Shown here piece by piece: positions 1-4,746 of a stretch of 7,283 bases of DNA; position 1 is the first letter of the stretch, and every line of letters starts with the position of its first letter. The notes under the pieces are model-generated. The model ran no database searches, was not told the origin of the DNA, and worked only from the letters and a program-made list of their open reading frames with translations. The stretch is from Spirosoma sp. (lineage in GTDB: Bacteria; Bacteroidota; Bacteroidia; Cytophagales; Spirosomataceae): contig JANXVQ010000440.1 of assembly GCA_025351545.1 (NCBI GenBank), positions 1 through 7,283 on the forward strand, written 5' to 3'. A program made the translations under genes and the position numbers.

Positions 1-31
1 CAATAAGTGCCATTTGTCCAAACGACGAATT

Positions 32-184
32 ATGTACTTTTCCGCAGAACTACCCAACTCTCTCGAAACGATAAACAAACAGCTCTACGATATTCAAACA
101 AAAGCGGCCGCTGGTGCAGTCAAGAATGTGGGCAGCTATACAGCCAAAGTATTTGGCTTGGAAACGAAGGGGAAAGAAAAATAA
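32..184 (+). CDS. Short unknown protein, possibly the C-terminal part of a larger gene
   Basis: I do not recognise this gene. The frame encodes 50 residues from the ATG at 32 and is open back to the left edge of the window, so it could be the tail of a longer gene. The peptide begins MYFSAELPNSLETINKQLYD and has an alanine-rich, probably helical middle and a lysine-rich end (GLETKGKEK). No membrane segment, cysteine pair or catalytic motif is visible. This frame is preferred over the overlapping frame starting at 7, whose product is Arg/Ser/Cys-rich and looks like a shadow. The stop lies 81 bp before the toxin-antitoxin cluster on the same strand. No clear ribosome binding site precedes the ATG, so the start is uncertain. 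Confidence 0.4.
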   Translation: MYFSAELPNSLETINKQLYDIQTKAAAGAVKNVGSYTAKVFGLETKGKEK

Positions 185-265
185 GGTAGACGTCATAAAT
201 CAATAGATCGAAGCGTGTAGGGCCTGAAAACGCGTCAAAACTGCCAAATCTCACTTCTTGCTCGT

Positions 266-475
266 ATGAAAATCGTTTTAGATATCCCTGATAGCAAAGT
301 AGGTTTCATGATGGAACTGCTACAGAGTCTATCGTTTGTTAAGGCTAAGCCTCTTCCAGTAGGTGTTTCCAACGAGAAAGCTTTATTTCTAGGCGAAGCA
401 GTCGAAGAGTTGAACGATGTACTGGCCGGAAAGACCCAAGCCCACAATGCCTATGAATTGCTAGATAACGTATGA
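266..475 (+). CDS. Small antitoxin-like protein, first gene of a BrnT toxin-antitoxin cluster
   Basis: The 69-residue product starts MKIVLDIPDSKVGFMMELLQ and ends with VEELNDVLAGKTQAHNAYEL. Small Bacteroidota and cyanobacterial antitoxins commonly have this layout: an N-terminal 'IPDSK..F..ELL..L.FV' segment, and a C-terminal 'EL..VL.GK..A..A.ELL' segment resembling the tail of RelE/ParE antitoxins. No DNA-binding ribbon-helix-helix is obvious. Its TGA stop overlaps the ATG of the toxin gene (ATGA at 472-475), so the two are translationally coupled. Its likely job is to neutralise the downstream BrnT-like toxin or help repress the operon; this is inferred from size, composition and position. 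Spacing from the preceding gene (81 bp) leaves room for a promoter, but I could not identify one. Confidence 0.6.
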   Translation: MKIVLDIPDSKVGFMMELLQSLSFVKAKPLPVGVSNEKALFLGEAVEELNDVLAGKTQAHNAYELLDNV

Positions 476-792
476 CCTCTTTTCAGTGGGATGAAGGCAA
501 CCTAAAACATATTATTCAGGATTACCCCGACCGGGATAATTCAACCGGTGAAGTAGAAAGTGTTTTTGCCGACCCGTTCGTGCTGATCAAATCAGCCAGA
601 GCCAGCGCCGACGGAGAAGAACGGTTTCAGGCCATAGGACTATCGAACCGGTTCCGGGTTTGCTCTGTTGTTTTTATTATCAGAAATGGTCAAATTAGAC
701 CGCTCAGTTGCTGGCCATCCAAAGCTAAAGTCAGGAATCAGTATGCTCAAAACGTCCAAGAAAAACAGCAAAAAAATAGTGGCCGTGATTAA
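472..792 (+). CDS. brnT: BrnT-family (DUF497) toxin, RelE-like ribonuclease fold
   Basis: The 106-residue product matches the BrnT pattern: FQWDEGN near the N terminus (residues 4-10), a VFADPF block (31-36), then DGEERFQAIGL (47-57), a hydrophobic strand SVVFII (65-70) and the basic end IRPLSCWPSKAKVRNQY (75-91). BrnT proteins are small RNases with a RelE-like fold that stop growth by cleaving RNA and are held in check by a cognate antitoxin. Two features are odd. The usual 'ISAR(P)' segment reads LSCWP here, so an arginine common in the family is replaced by tryptophan. The last 15 residues (QEKQQKNSGRD end) form a polar tail overlapping the next gene. The gene overlaps the upstream gene by 4 bp and the downstream gene by 50 bp, indicating one operon. 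Confidence 0.75.
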   Translation: MTSFQWDEGNLKHIIQDYPDRDNSTGEVESVFADPFVLIKSARASADGEERFQAIGLSNRFRVCSVVFIIRNGQIRPLSCWPSKAKVRNQYAQNVQEKQQKNSGRD

Positions 793-922
793 AAACGAGC
801 TCACTCAAGCCCAGATGAGTCAATTTGATGACGAATGGGCCACGAATCCGGAACCGTTCCTGACGCTACAGGAAGTCTTAGCGAGCCAGGCGGCTAAACA
901 AGAAAGTAAAGCAAAATCATAG
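743..922 (+). CDS. Small lysine-rich antitoxin-like protein overlapping the toxin 3' end
   Basis: The 59-residue product starts MLKTSKKNSKKIVAVIKNEL and ends with TLQEVLASQAAKQESKAKS. I chose the ATG at 743 because an AGGAA stretch lies about 8 bp upstream; the longer frame back to 668 lies within the toxin gene and reads like a shadow. Position and size match the antitoxin of a brnT-brnA pair, where brnA follows brnT and often overlaps it. However, the ribbon-helix-helix expected at the C terminus of BrnA is not obvious, so I do not use the symbol. It ends 5 bp before the stop of the convergent coiled-coil gene. Basic N terminus and acidic middle (FDDEWATNPEPF) suggest separate nucleic-acid and toxin-binding parts, which is inference. 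Confidence 0.6.
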   Translation: MLKTSKKNSKKIVAVIKNELTQAQMSQFDDEWATNPEPFLTLQEVLASQAAKQESKAKS

Positions 923-927
923 CTAGT

Positions 928-1416
928 TCATCGACCGAATAACCGATTCCACAAGCCACGCCGGTCAGAGACTGGCTCATCGGTTTCAGGAGCTGGTAAT
1001 CGTTTCTGCAAATCCCCTAATTGCGCCTTCTGCTGAAGTAATAACTCTTCAATATGACTCATTTTCTGACTAGTCAGTTGACTAGCCATCGCATTCATAA
1101 CATCGCCTTGTTCAAACAAGCGGTTTTGTAGTTGCTGAATTGTGCGGTCACGCTCGGCCACTATTTTCCGAAGTTGTTGGTTTTCCAGTTGTAGTGAATC
1201 ACTCACAACTAAAGCAGGCAGTGTGGTTACAGTTGGGGCTTCATACTCTTGCTGTAGCAACAGTTGGCTAACTTGATATGCTTTTCCTTTCGGGGTATCT
1301 TCCGATCGGACATGACTAGTCAAAACATGCTGTTTGACTAGTCGGCGAATAGTCTGTTCAGAACGGCTGTAGTACTGAGCAGCTTCTTTGATTGTCAAGA
1401 ATTTCTGATTAGTCAT
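928..1416 (-). CDS. Helix-turn-helix plus coiled-coil DNA-binding protein, partition/KfrA/RacA-like architecture
   Basis: The 162-residue product has a MerR/excisionase-like helix-turn-helix at about residues 7-50 (LTIKEAAQYYSRSEQTIRRL, then the KGKAYQVSQLL wing). A heptad-rich coiled coil spans about 74-140, and the protein ends in a basic segment and GLWNRLFGR. Such N-terminal HTH, coiled coil and short amphipathic tail are seen in single-protein plasmid partition proteins (pSK1 Par type), KfrA and RacA; I compare architecture only. The ATG at 1416 is chosen over the GTG at 1437 because the likely -7 box (1443-1450) puts transcription start near 1437. TGACTAGTCA-type palindromes overlap the start codon, flank the promoter and occur inside the coding sequence, so autoregulation and binding within its own gene are likely. 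It converges on the toxin-antitoxin cluster. Confidence 0.7.
   Translation of the reverse strand: MTNQKFLTIKEAAQYYSRSEQTIRRLVKQHVLTSHVRSEDTPKGKAYQVSQLLLQQEYEAPTVTTLPALVVSDSLQLENQQLRKIVAERDRTIQQLQNRLFEQGDVMNAMASQLTSQKMSHIEELLLQQKAQLGDLQKRLPAPETDEPVSDRRGLWNRLFGR
1067..1088. repeat. Two TGACTAGTCA-type sites inside the coding sequence
   Basis: An exact TGACTAGTCA at 1067-1076 is followed 12 bp later (start to start) by TGACTAGCCA at 1079-1088, one base off. They fall in the coiled-coil coding region of the minus-strand gene. Confidence 0.6.
1313..1344. repeat. Two TGACTAGTCA-type sites in the HTH coding region
   Basis: An exact copy lies at 1313-1322 and TGACTAGTCG at 1335-1344, 22 bp apart, about two helical turns. 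On the coding strand they are read in different codon phases (TTG ACT AGT CAT versus CGA CTA GTC AAA). The conserved unit is therefore the DNA rather than a peptide repeat. Confidence 0.6.
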
Positions 1417-1436
1417 TACGCTAAGATGATTAGTCA
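1406..1436. promoter_or_regulatory. Paired operator-like TGATTAGTCA sites over the start codon
   Basis: Two identical TGATTAGTCA copies at 1406-1415 and 1427-1436 are 21 bp apart, two helical turns, on the same face of the helix. The first overlaps the ATG at 1416-1414 and the second lies just downstream of the -7 box. Binding here would block transcription or translation of the coiled-coil gene. Confidence 0.55.
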
Positions 1437-1442
1437 CAGGAC

Positions 1443-1450
1443 CAAATATA
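1443..1450 (-). promoter_or_regulatory. Bacteroidota-type -7 box (TATATTTG)
   Basis: The minus strand reads TATATTTG, an exact match to the Bacteroidota TAnnTTTG -7 element, 26 bp before the chosen ATG. A TTG lies in the palindrome GCTCAATTGAGC (1461-1472), but at 13 bp the spacing is shorter than the usual 19-21 bp, so the -33 element is uncertain. Confidence 0.45.
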
Positions 1451-1460
1451 TGGCTTTATA

Positions 1461-1490
1461 GCTCAATTGAGCCATTATCATGACTAGTCA
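1461..1490. promoter_or_regulatory. Palindrome GCTCAATTGAGC and an exact TGACTAGTCA upstream of the -7 box
   Basis: GCTCAATTGAGC at 1461-1472 is a perfect 12-bp palindrome, and TGACTAGTCA at 1481-1490 is an exact copy of the repeated site. Both lie where an upstream operator of the minus-strand gene would be expected. Confidence 0.5.
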
Positions 1491-1523
1491 TCTCAACTCT
1501 TATCTGTATAGCGATACTGTAAA

Positions 1524-1550
1524 GTTTACTAATGTAAACCTGACTAGATA
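1524..1550. promoter_or_regulatory. Inverted repeat GTTTAC-TAAT-GTAAAC and a degenerate TGACTAG site
   Basis: GTTTAC (1524-1529) and GTAAAC (1534-1539) form a perfect dyad around TAAT. It is followed at once by TGACTAGATA (1541-1550), a half-conserved copy of the TGACTAGTCA site. Both lie between divergent genes and could serve either one. Confidence 0.4.
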
Positions 1551-1566
1551 GAGTCGCAACGATTAA

Positions 1567-1598
1567 CAATTCAATAATGACTAGTCATTATTGAATTG
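1567..1598. promoter_or_regulatory. Perfect 32-bp palindrome centred on TGACTAGTCA
   Basis: The sequence from 1567 to 1598 is identical to its reverse complement over all 32 bases, with TGACTAGTCA (1578-1587) at the centre and CAATTC/GAATTG at the ends. It is the most extended member of the array and could be the primary binding or centromere-like site of the coiled-coil protein. Confidence 0.6.
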
Positions 1599-1606
1599 GC
1601 TTGTAA

Positions 1607-1620
1607 ATAAGCTGGCTTAT
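1607..1620. repeat. Small dyad ATAAGC-TG-GCTTAT
   Basis: ATAAGC (1607-1612) and GCTTAT (1615-1620) form a 6-bp perfect inverted repeat around TG, just after the 32-bp palindrome. It could be a further operator half-site; nothing else supports a role. Confidence 0.3.
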
Positions 1621-1666
1621 CATAACATTTGATTATACAACAAAAATGAGCATGACAGTAAGCTAT

Positions 1667-1697
1667 TTGACAACTTTCTTGATGAGTAGTAAATTTA
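1667..1697 (+). promoter_or_regulatory. Possible promoter of the membrane protein gene
   Basis: TTG at 1667-1669 and TAAATTTA at 1690-1697 are 20 bp apart, matching the TTG...TAnnTTTG arrangement of Bacteroidota promoters with one mismatch in the -7 box. The predicted start would be about 20 bp before the ATG at 1722. Confidence 0.35.
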
Positions 1698-1721
1698 GGC
1701 CAAACTCATCTGTAAATTAAT

Positions 1722-2276
1722 ATGACCATGAACCAACACGAGATCGCTGACCGCCAAGTAATACCAGCTCAGTTTATTTGTTTTACTATAGCCGGACTAA
1801 CGGGTATTTTAGGCAATGCGTTTTTAAGCCGAGGTGTCACGATTATCGCTTTTAAGTTTGCTGATGCCATTTTTGTTACGGGTTGTATTCTGGTAGCTAT
1901 GAAACTGGCTCGTAAAGGCTGGGACCTTCCCGCATCAGGTTATACAGTCCTCTCTATTGCATGGGGTGTATTCTTTCTGTCAAAAGATTTCGCCAGTCAG
2001 GAAATAGGGAAAGATATTTTCAGTTCGGCCTTCTATTTCCTGCTGCCTTCGCTAACGTTGATTGCTTTTTACCGGCCTTTTCCAATCTGGATCAAAGGAC
2101 TGACACTGACGGTTATGTTACCTTCACTAATTAGACTTATTATTGTAAAATTAAAATTTTTGGTGGATTATGAATCAATAGCCCACCAAATGAACTATGT
2201 GCTAATTCACGTAATTGGCATAGTCTGGGGCAGCTATTTTTATTGGACGTACCGACGCGAATCAGCGGGGCACTAA
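1722..2276 (+). CDS. Multi-pass integral membrane protein of unknown function
   Basis: I do not recognise a family for this 184-residue protein. It has about five hydrophobic segments, at roughly residues 18-34, 40-60, 75-88, 102-116 and 125-145, with a last one near 158-176 (NYVLIHVIGIVWGSYFYW), followed by a basic end (YRRESAGH). It should sit in the inner membrane. No catalytic motif, cysteine pair or transporter signature is visible. Two starts are possible, ATG at 1722 and ATG at 1728 (MTMNQ), with no clear ribosome binding site; the first is chosen. It is transcribed divergently from the coiled-coil gene across the palindrome-rich region, so the same operators might affect it. Downstream is a long non-coding stretch. 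Confidence 0.65.
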   Translation: MTMNQHEIADRQVIPAQFICFTIAGLTGILGNAFLSRGVTIIAFKFADAIFVTGCILVAMKLARKGWDLPASGYTVLSIAWGVFFLSKDFASQEIGKDIFSSAFYFLLPSLTLIAFYRPFPIWIKGLTLTVMLPSLIRLIIVKLKFLVDYESIAHQMNYVLIHVIGIVWGSYFYWTYRRESAGH

Positions 2277-2732
2277 ATCTGTCCGGCCAACCGGATGGTA
2301 CTATCTGATGTGCAGTGCAGACCAAAAAAGTAGAAAAGAGAGCGACTGTGATAAGTGCCTTTAATTATTTAGGCCGTTCGAACTGGCAATATATTGGCTT
2401 AAGTTCCATAATAAATAATGGAGGTGACTTTGGGAAACCATAATCGGCCAGCAGTACTTATTCAAATGCACATTTGATCAATTAGAATTAAAGTGATAGT
2501 TTCAAATAGAACTATTTTTAGAAAATGACTTTGATTAAGATGAGTTGCTTTCTATTTTGATTCACATAACATAAGTGTAGTTATACAACGAGTCTGGGGA
2601 ATGTACAAACTAACTGAGGGTTAGACATTTGCACATTCCCCAGACTCGTTGTATAACTAACTTTATGTTAAGGGAAGAAAATTAGAAACCTGTCAATACT
2701 CACTTTACAGAGTAGCTTAGAAAAAGACTACA
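2277..2732. other. 456-bp non-coding stretch
   Basis: No convincing gene is seen on either strand. Shortly after the preceding stop is a weak hairpin, TCCGG-CCAA-CCGGA, without a T-run. The rest is AT-rich apart from the large inverted repeat at 2568-2669. The final 60 bp should hold the promoter of the TonB-C gene, but no clear TAnnTTTG box is visible. Confidence 0.6.
2568..2669. repeat. 102-bp near-perfect inverted repeat, MITE-like or very strong hairpin
   Basis: Arms at 2578-2609 and 2628-2659 are 32 bp each and complementary except at one position. The pairing continues outward through AACATAA (2568-2574) and TTATGTT (2663-2669) after a 3-base internal mismatch. Inside, CTAAC (2610-2614) pairs with GTTAG (2620-2624), leaving a 5-base loop. 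There is no T-run, so a simple terminator is unlikely. Its size and symmetry suit a small non-autonomous inverted-repeat element, or the two ends of a deleted insertion sequence brought together. Confidence 0.75.
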
Positions 2733-3230
2733 ATGACCTGTTTACAAGTGCTATTCTTAGTGACAATTTGCTTTGTAGCTGAAGCGCAAACAGAGCCCGC
2801 TGATCTAAGTCATGATCCTGTCTTTACCACCGTTTTAGACCGGCGGTTAAAATACCCCCGCCAGGCTCAGTGGTCAAGTCGATACGGTCGAGTTTTTGCT
2901 GACTTTACCGTCAACGACAAGGGGCGTGTTGAAGCCATTTCAATTCTCAATCATAGTGTTGAATGGAACTATGCTGGTTTTGAGCCAACCGTAATAGGTG
3001 CCCTCAAGAAATTGCCCTCTTTAAATTTACAGTATGCTGGTCACTATATACTTCCTGTTTCATTTATTCTAGAAGATTACCGCCACAAGGATAGGCCCTT
3101 TATACCCACTGATACGCTGTACATTCAAGAATTAGCGGGTCGGGTCATCTTAAAGGAAATTAAAGTAATGGGCAGTAATGTGAATAGTAGAGAACGCATT
3201 ACTGCAACGGAAAAAAACGAATCCTATTAA
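2733..3230 (+). CDS. Secreted TonB C-terminal domain protein
   Basis: The 165-residue product begins with a signal peptide (MTCLQVLFLVTICFVAEAQ, likely cleavage after AEA). A TonB-C-like domain follows at about residues 33-115: YPRQAQWSSRYGRVFADFTV, NDKGRVEAISILNHS, then FEPTVIGALKKLPSL and YILPVSFILED. In full TonB proteins this domain contacts outer-membrane receptors. Here there is no transmembrane anchor or proline-rich linker, so it is a free periplasmic TonB-C protein, a type common in Bacteroidota with no fixed role. The start is firm because a TAG stop lies in frame 15 bp upstream. The N terminus lacks the basic residues of a classic signal peptide. The IS3 element begins 12 bp after the stop, so the natural downstream neighbour may have been displaced. 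Confidence 0.7.
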   Translation: MTCLQVLFLVTICFVAEAQTEPADLSHDPVFTTVLDRRLKYPRQAQWSSRYGRVFADFTVNDKGRVEAISILNHSVEWNYAGFEPTVIGALKKLPSLNLQYAGHYILPVSFILEDYRHKDRPFIPTDTLYIQELAGRVILKEIKVMGSNVNSRERITATEKNESY

Positions 3231-3242
3231 TAGCTTTTTTGC

Positions 3243-3267
3243 TGTATAGCCCTGAAATAGCTTGACA
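3243..3267 (+). repeat. Left terminal inverted repeat of the IS3 element
   Basis: It matches the reverse complement of 4681-4705 in 24 of 25 positions and starts TGTATAGCCCTG. It lies downstream of orfB, so it is the right end in transposase orientation. Confidence 0.85.
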
Positions 3268-3817
3268 AATTTAGGGCCTATTTTGAGTGACCAATATATC
3301 TTCTTCCTGTTGTATTTTTTCAGTATCCCGGCGTTTAGATTTATGCCACCTTTGAGCTAACTCACCTTCCATTTGATGGGCCTGCTCAGGAGTGTGGTAG
3401 TTGCAACTACCGTGAGGCCGTAATGCATTATAATTTTCAATCGCTCGCTGAACGGCTTCCTTCGCGGCTTCAAACGTAACAAACCCTCGGTTTTGTAACA
3501 TGTCCTCCTTGATGGTTCGGTTCACCCGTTCGGCTAACGCATTTTCATAAGGATCACCGTTCTGAGTCATACTGATGGCGATTTTAGCCTGTTTTAATAA
3601 GGTTATATAATCGGTGCAACAGTATTGCACTCCTCGGTCCGAATGATGAATTAAGTTCTCCTTCATGCGTCCTTTATTCGCTTGTAAGGCCATGTTTAGC
3701 GCAGCTACTGGGCCTTTAGCCTGAAGAGATTCATCCAGTGCCCAGCCCACGATCTTCCGCGAATAAGCGTCGGTGATCAAACTCAGATACCCAAATCCAC
3801 GGCCGATTAAAATGTAA

Positions 3818-3833
3818 CGGGGCCGCCCGTGCG
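3818..3833 (-). repeat. 16-bp GC-rich hairpin insertion, copy D
   Basis: The minus strand reads CGCACGGGCGGCCCCG directly after AC, breaking orfB between Thr and Tyr of the SDITYI segment. Removing exactly 16 bases restores the frame. TTAC flanks both sides, a possible short target duplication. Confidence 0.75.
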
Positions 3834-3895
3834 GTAATATCACTCACCCACAGCCAATTGGGGGCTTTCACCTTTAAGCCTATCGTCAAATTAGG

Positions 3896-3911
3896 CCGGG
3901 CCGCCGGTGCG
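3896..3911 (-). repeat. 16-bp GC-rich hairpin insertion, copy C (stem variant)
   Basis: The minus strand reads CGCACCGGCGGCCCGG directly after AC. Compared with copies A and D, the stem pair G-C has become C-G, keeping the hairpin. It causes the in-frame stop of the first orfB fragment; removing 16 bases restores HRYFKYPNLTIG. Confidence 0.75.
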
Positions 3912-4260
3912 GTATTTAAAATAACGATGGTGAGACCAGGTTGTTTTTACACACCTACGTCGCTTGACGATCAATAATCCATTATCTCTTAGCAAGTTAG
4001 CTAACTTATCTCGACCAATCTTGATGCCATGTTGCTGGCGAAAATCCGTTAATTGATAGAGTAATACATCAATACCAATGGAGGGTAAATCAATCCGTAA
4101 GCGTCTGACTTCAGCCAATAATAGACCCGTCTGTAAGTCATCTTTATCCTGCCTTTTCTGCTCATCATACCAAGCCTGGCGGCTCATTCCAAACAGCCCG
4201 CAGAGTGTTTGCATACGCACCAGCGGATGGTGCAGATGCAGATGACTCACCGCTTGGAAC

Positions 4261-4275
4261 CGCCGGGCGGCCCCG
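4261..4275 (+). repeat. 15-bp GC-rich hairpin insertion, copy B
   Basis: The plus strand reads CGCCGGGCGGCCCCG directly after AC, a one-base-shorter version of copies A and D. Being 15 bases it keeps the OrfA frame and adds AGPPG. It begins 4 bases downstream of the slippery heptamer in transcript orientation. Confidence 0.7.
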
Positions 4276-4279
4276 CAGA

Positions 4280-4286
4280 CTTTTTT
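4280..4286 (-). promoter_or_regulatory. A_AAA_AAG slippery heptamer for -1 frameshifting
   Basis: The coding strand reads CGA AAA AAG TCT at the end of orfA, the canonical IS3-family slippery sequence. Slipping by -1 enters the orfB frame about 30 bases before its GTG and would give an OrfAB fusion. Confidence 0.75.
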
Positions 4287-4463
4287 CGGATGGGAATATT
4301 GAATTCTTTCTCCGCTAGTTCAATCACCGTTTGCAAGGCTTGGTTCTTCAACCGTTCTTGCTGGAGCAAGGCTTCAGTATCGGCCAGCTTTTGTTGAAGG
4401 GCCTGGAGTGGATCGACGACAGGTTTTTTCATAACAAAACGGGAAAAGCGGGCGGGCTTAAAC

Positions 4464-4479
4464 CGCACGGGCGGCCCCG
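4464..4479 (+). repeat. 16-bp GC-rich hairpin insertion, copy A
   Basis: The plus strand reads CGCACGGGCGGCCCCG directly after AC, identical to copy D but in the opposite orientation. It shifts the orfA frame; removing 16 bases restores it. Confidence 0.75.
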
Positions 4480-4680
4480 CACCATGTGTGTTGGTAGCGT
4501 TGATAAGTGCGATTCCAATGATTGAGTAAAGTACGAGAAATACCAAGTTCAGTCAAGACCTGTTGCTCCGTGACCATTTGTAAGCGCAGGCGCTCAATGA
4601 CCCGCCGTCTAAACAGGGCAGTTTTGTACTTTTTCTGGATTAGGGACAATTTACTCACTGTCATAACTTTACACATTTGG

Positions 4681-4705
4681 TGTCAAGCTATTTCAGGGTT
4701 ATACA
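4681..4705 (-). repeat. Right terminal inverted repeat of the IS3 element
   Basis: It pairs with 3243-3267 (24 of 25 positions). It lies just upstream of orfA, as expected for the promoter-proximal end. Just outside, TATACAA (4700-4706) and TTGTATA (4711-4717) form a 7-bp dyad across the junction. Confidence 0.85.
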
Positions 4706-4746
4706 AAAAGTTGTATAAGTGCCATTATGATAAGCTAGACCCACTT

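Larger units (their letters stand above)
3271..4250 (-). pseudogene. IS3 transposase OrfB (DDE integrase), interrupted by two 16-bp insertions
   Basis: The gene starts at GTG 4250, overlapping the orfA stop (GTGA), with an HTH_21-like N-terminal part (LVRMQTLCGLFGMSRQAWYD, then RIDLPSIGIDVLLYQL). The frame breaks at repeat C (3896-3911, giving KYRTGGPA-stop) and again at repeat D (3818-3833). Removing both 16-mers gives one continuous reading: HHRYFKYPNLTIGLKVKAP, NWLWVSDITYILIGRGFGYL, and on through the integrase core. The DDE residues are then the Asp of WVSDITY, the Asp of HHSDRGVQY and the Glu of NALAERVNRT. The restored protein fits typical IS3 OrfB length and order. As it stands the transposase cannot be made without frameshifting twice, so the element should be immobile unless another copy acts in trans. 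Confidence 0.85.
4247..4664 (-). pseudogene. IS3 transposase OrfA (HTH and leucine zipper), frame broken by one 16-bp insertion
   Basis: The first fragment reads MTVSKLSLIQKKYKTALFRR, then VIERLRL...LGISRTLLNHWNRTYQRYQ, the helix-turn-helix of IS3 OrfA. At repeat A (4464-4479) the frame is lost and stops at HTWCGAARAV. One frame over, the protein resumes as FKPARFSRFVMKKPVVDP and a leucine-zipper coiled coil (LQALQQKLADTEALL, LKNQALQTVIELAEKEF). Removing 16 bases joins the two. Near the C terminus repeat B adds five residues (AGPPG) in frame to KKSGSKR. The ATG at 4664 is chosen; an ATG at 4676 is also in frame. In the family, OrfA binds the terminal repeats and is fused to OrfB by -1 frameshifting. 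Confidence 0.85.
3243..4705 (-). mobile_element. IS3-family insertion sequence, inactivated by short GC-rich insertions
   Basis: The 1463-bp element has 25-bp terminal inverted repeats with one mismatch (3243-3267 and 4681-4705), starting TGTATA and ending TATACA as IS3 elements do. It carries overlapping orfA and orfB on the minus strand with a -1 slippery site. No 3-4 bp target duplication is visible (TTGC left, AAAA right), suggesting an old insertion or later rearrangement. Four 15-16 bp repeats interrupt the transposase genes; without them the element would be 1400 bp. Confidence 0.9.

Noticed and set aside
98..120. GC-rich segment AAGCGGCCGCTGGTGCAG as another copy of the 16-bp repeat
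   Set aside because: It shares only a short GCGGCC core, does not form the CGGG/CCCG stem and lies in a good coding frame (TKAAAGAVK).
1067..1598. TGACTAGTCA copies as a CRISPR array
   Set aside because: The copies are 10 bp, irregularly spaced by 12 to 234 bp and partly inside a gene, with no repeat-spacer pattern or cas gene.
2277..2325. Hairpin TCCGG-CCAA-CCGGA as a terminator of the membrane protein gene
   Set aside because: The stem is only 5 bp and no T-run follows.
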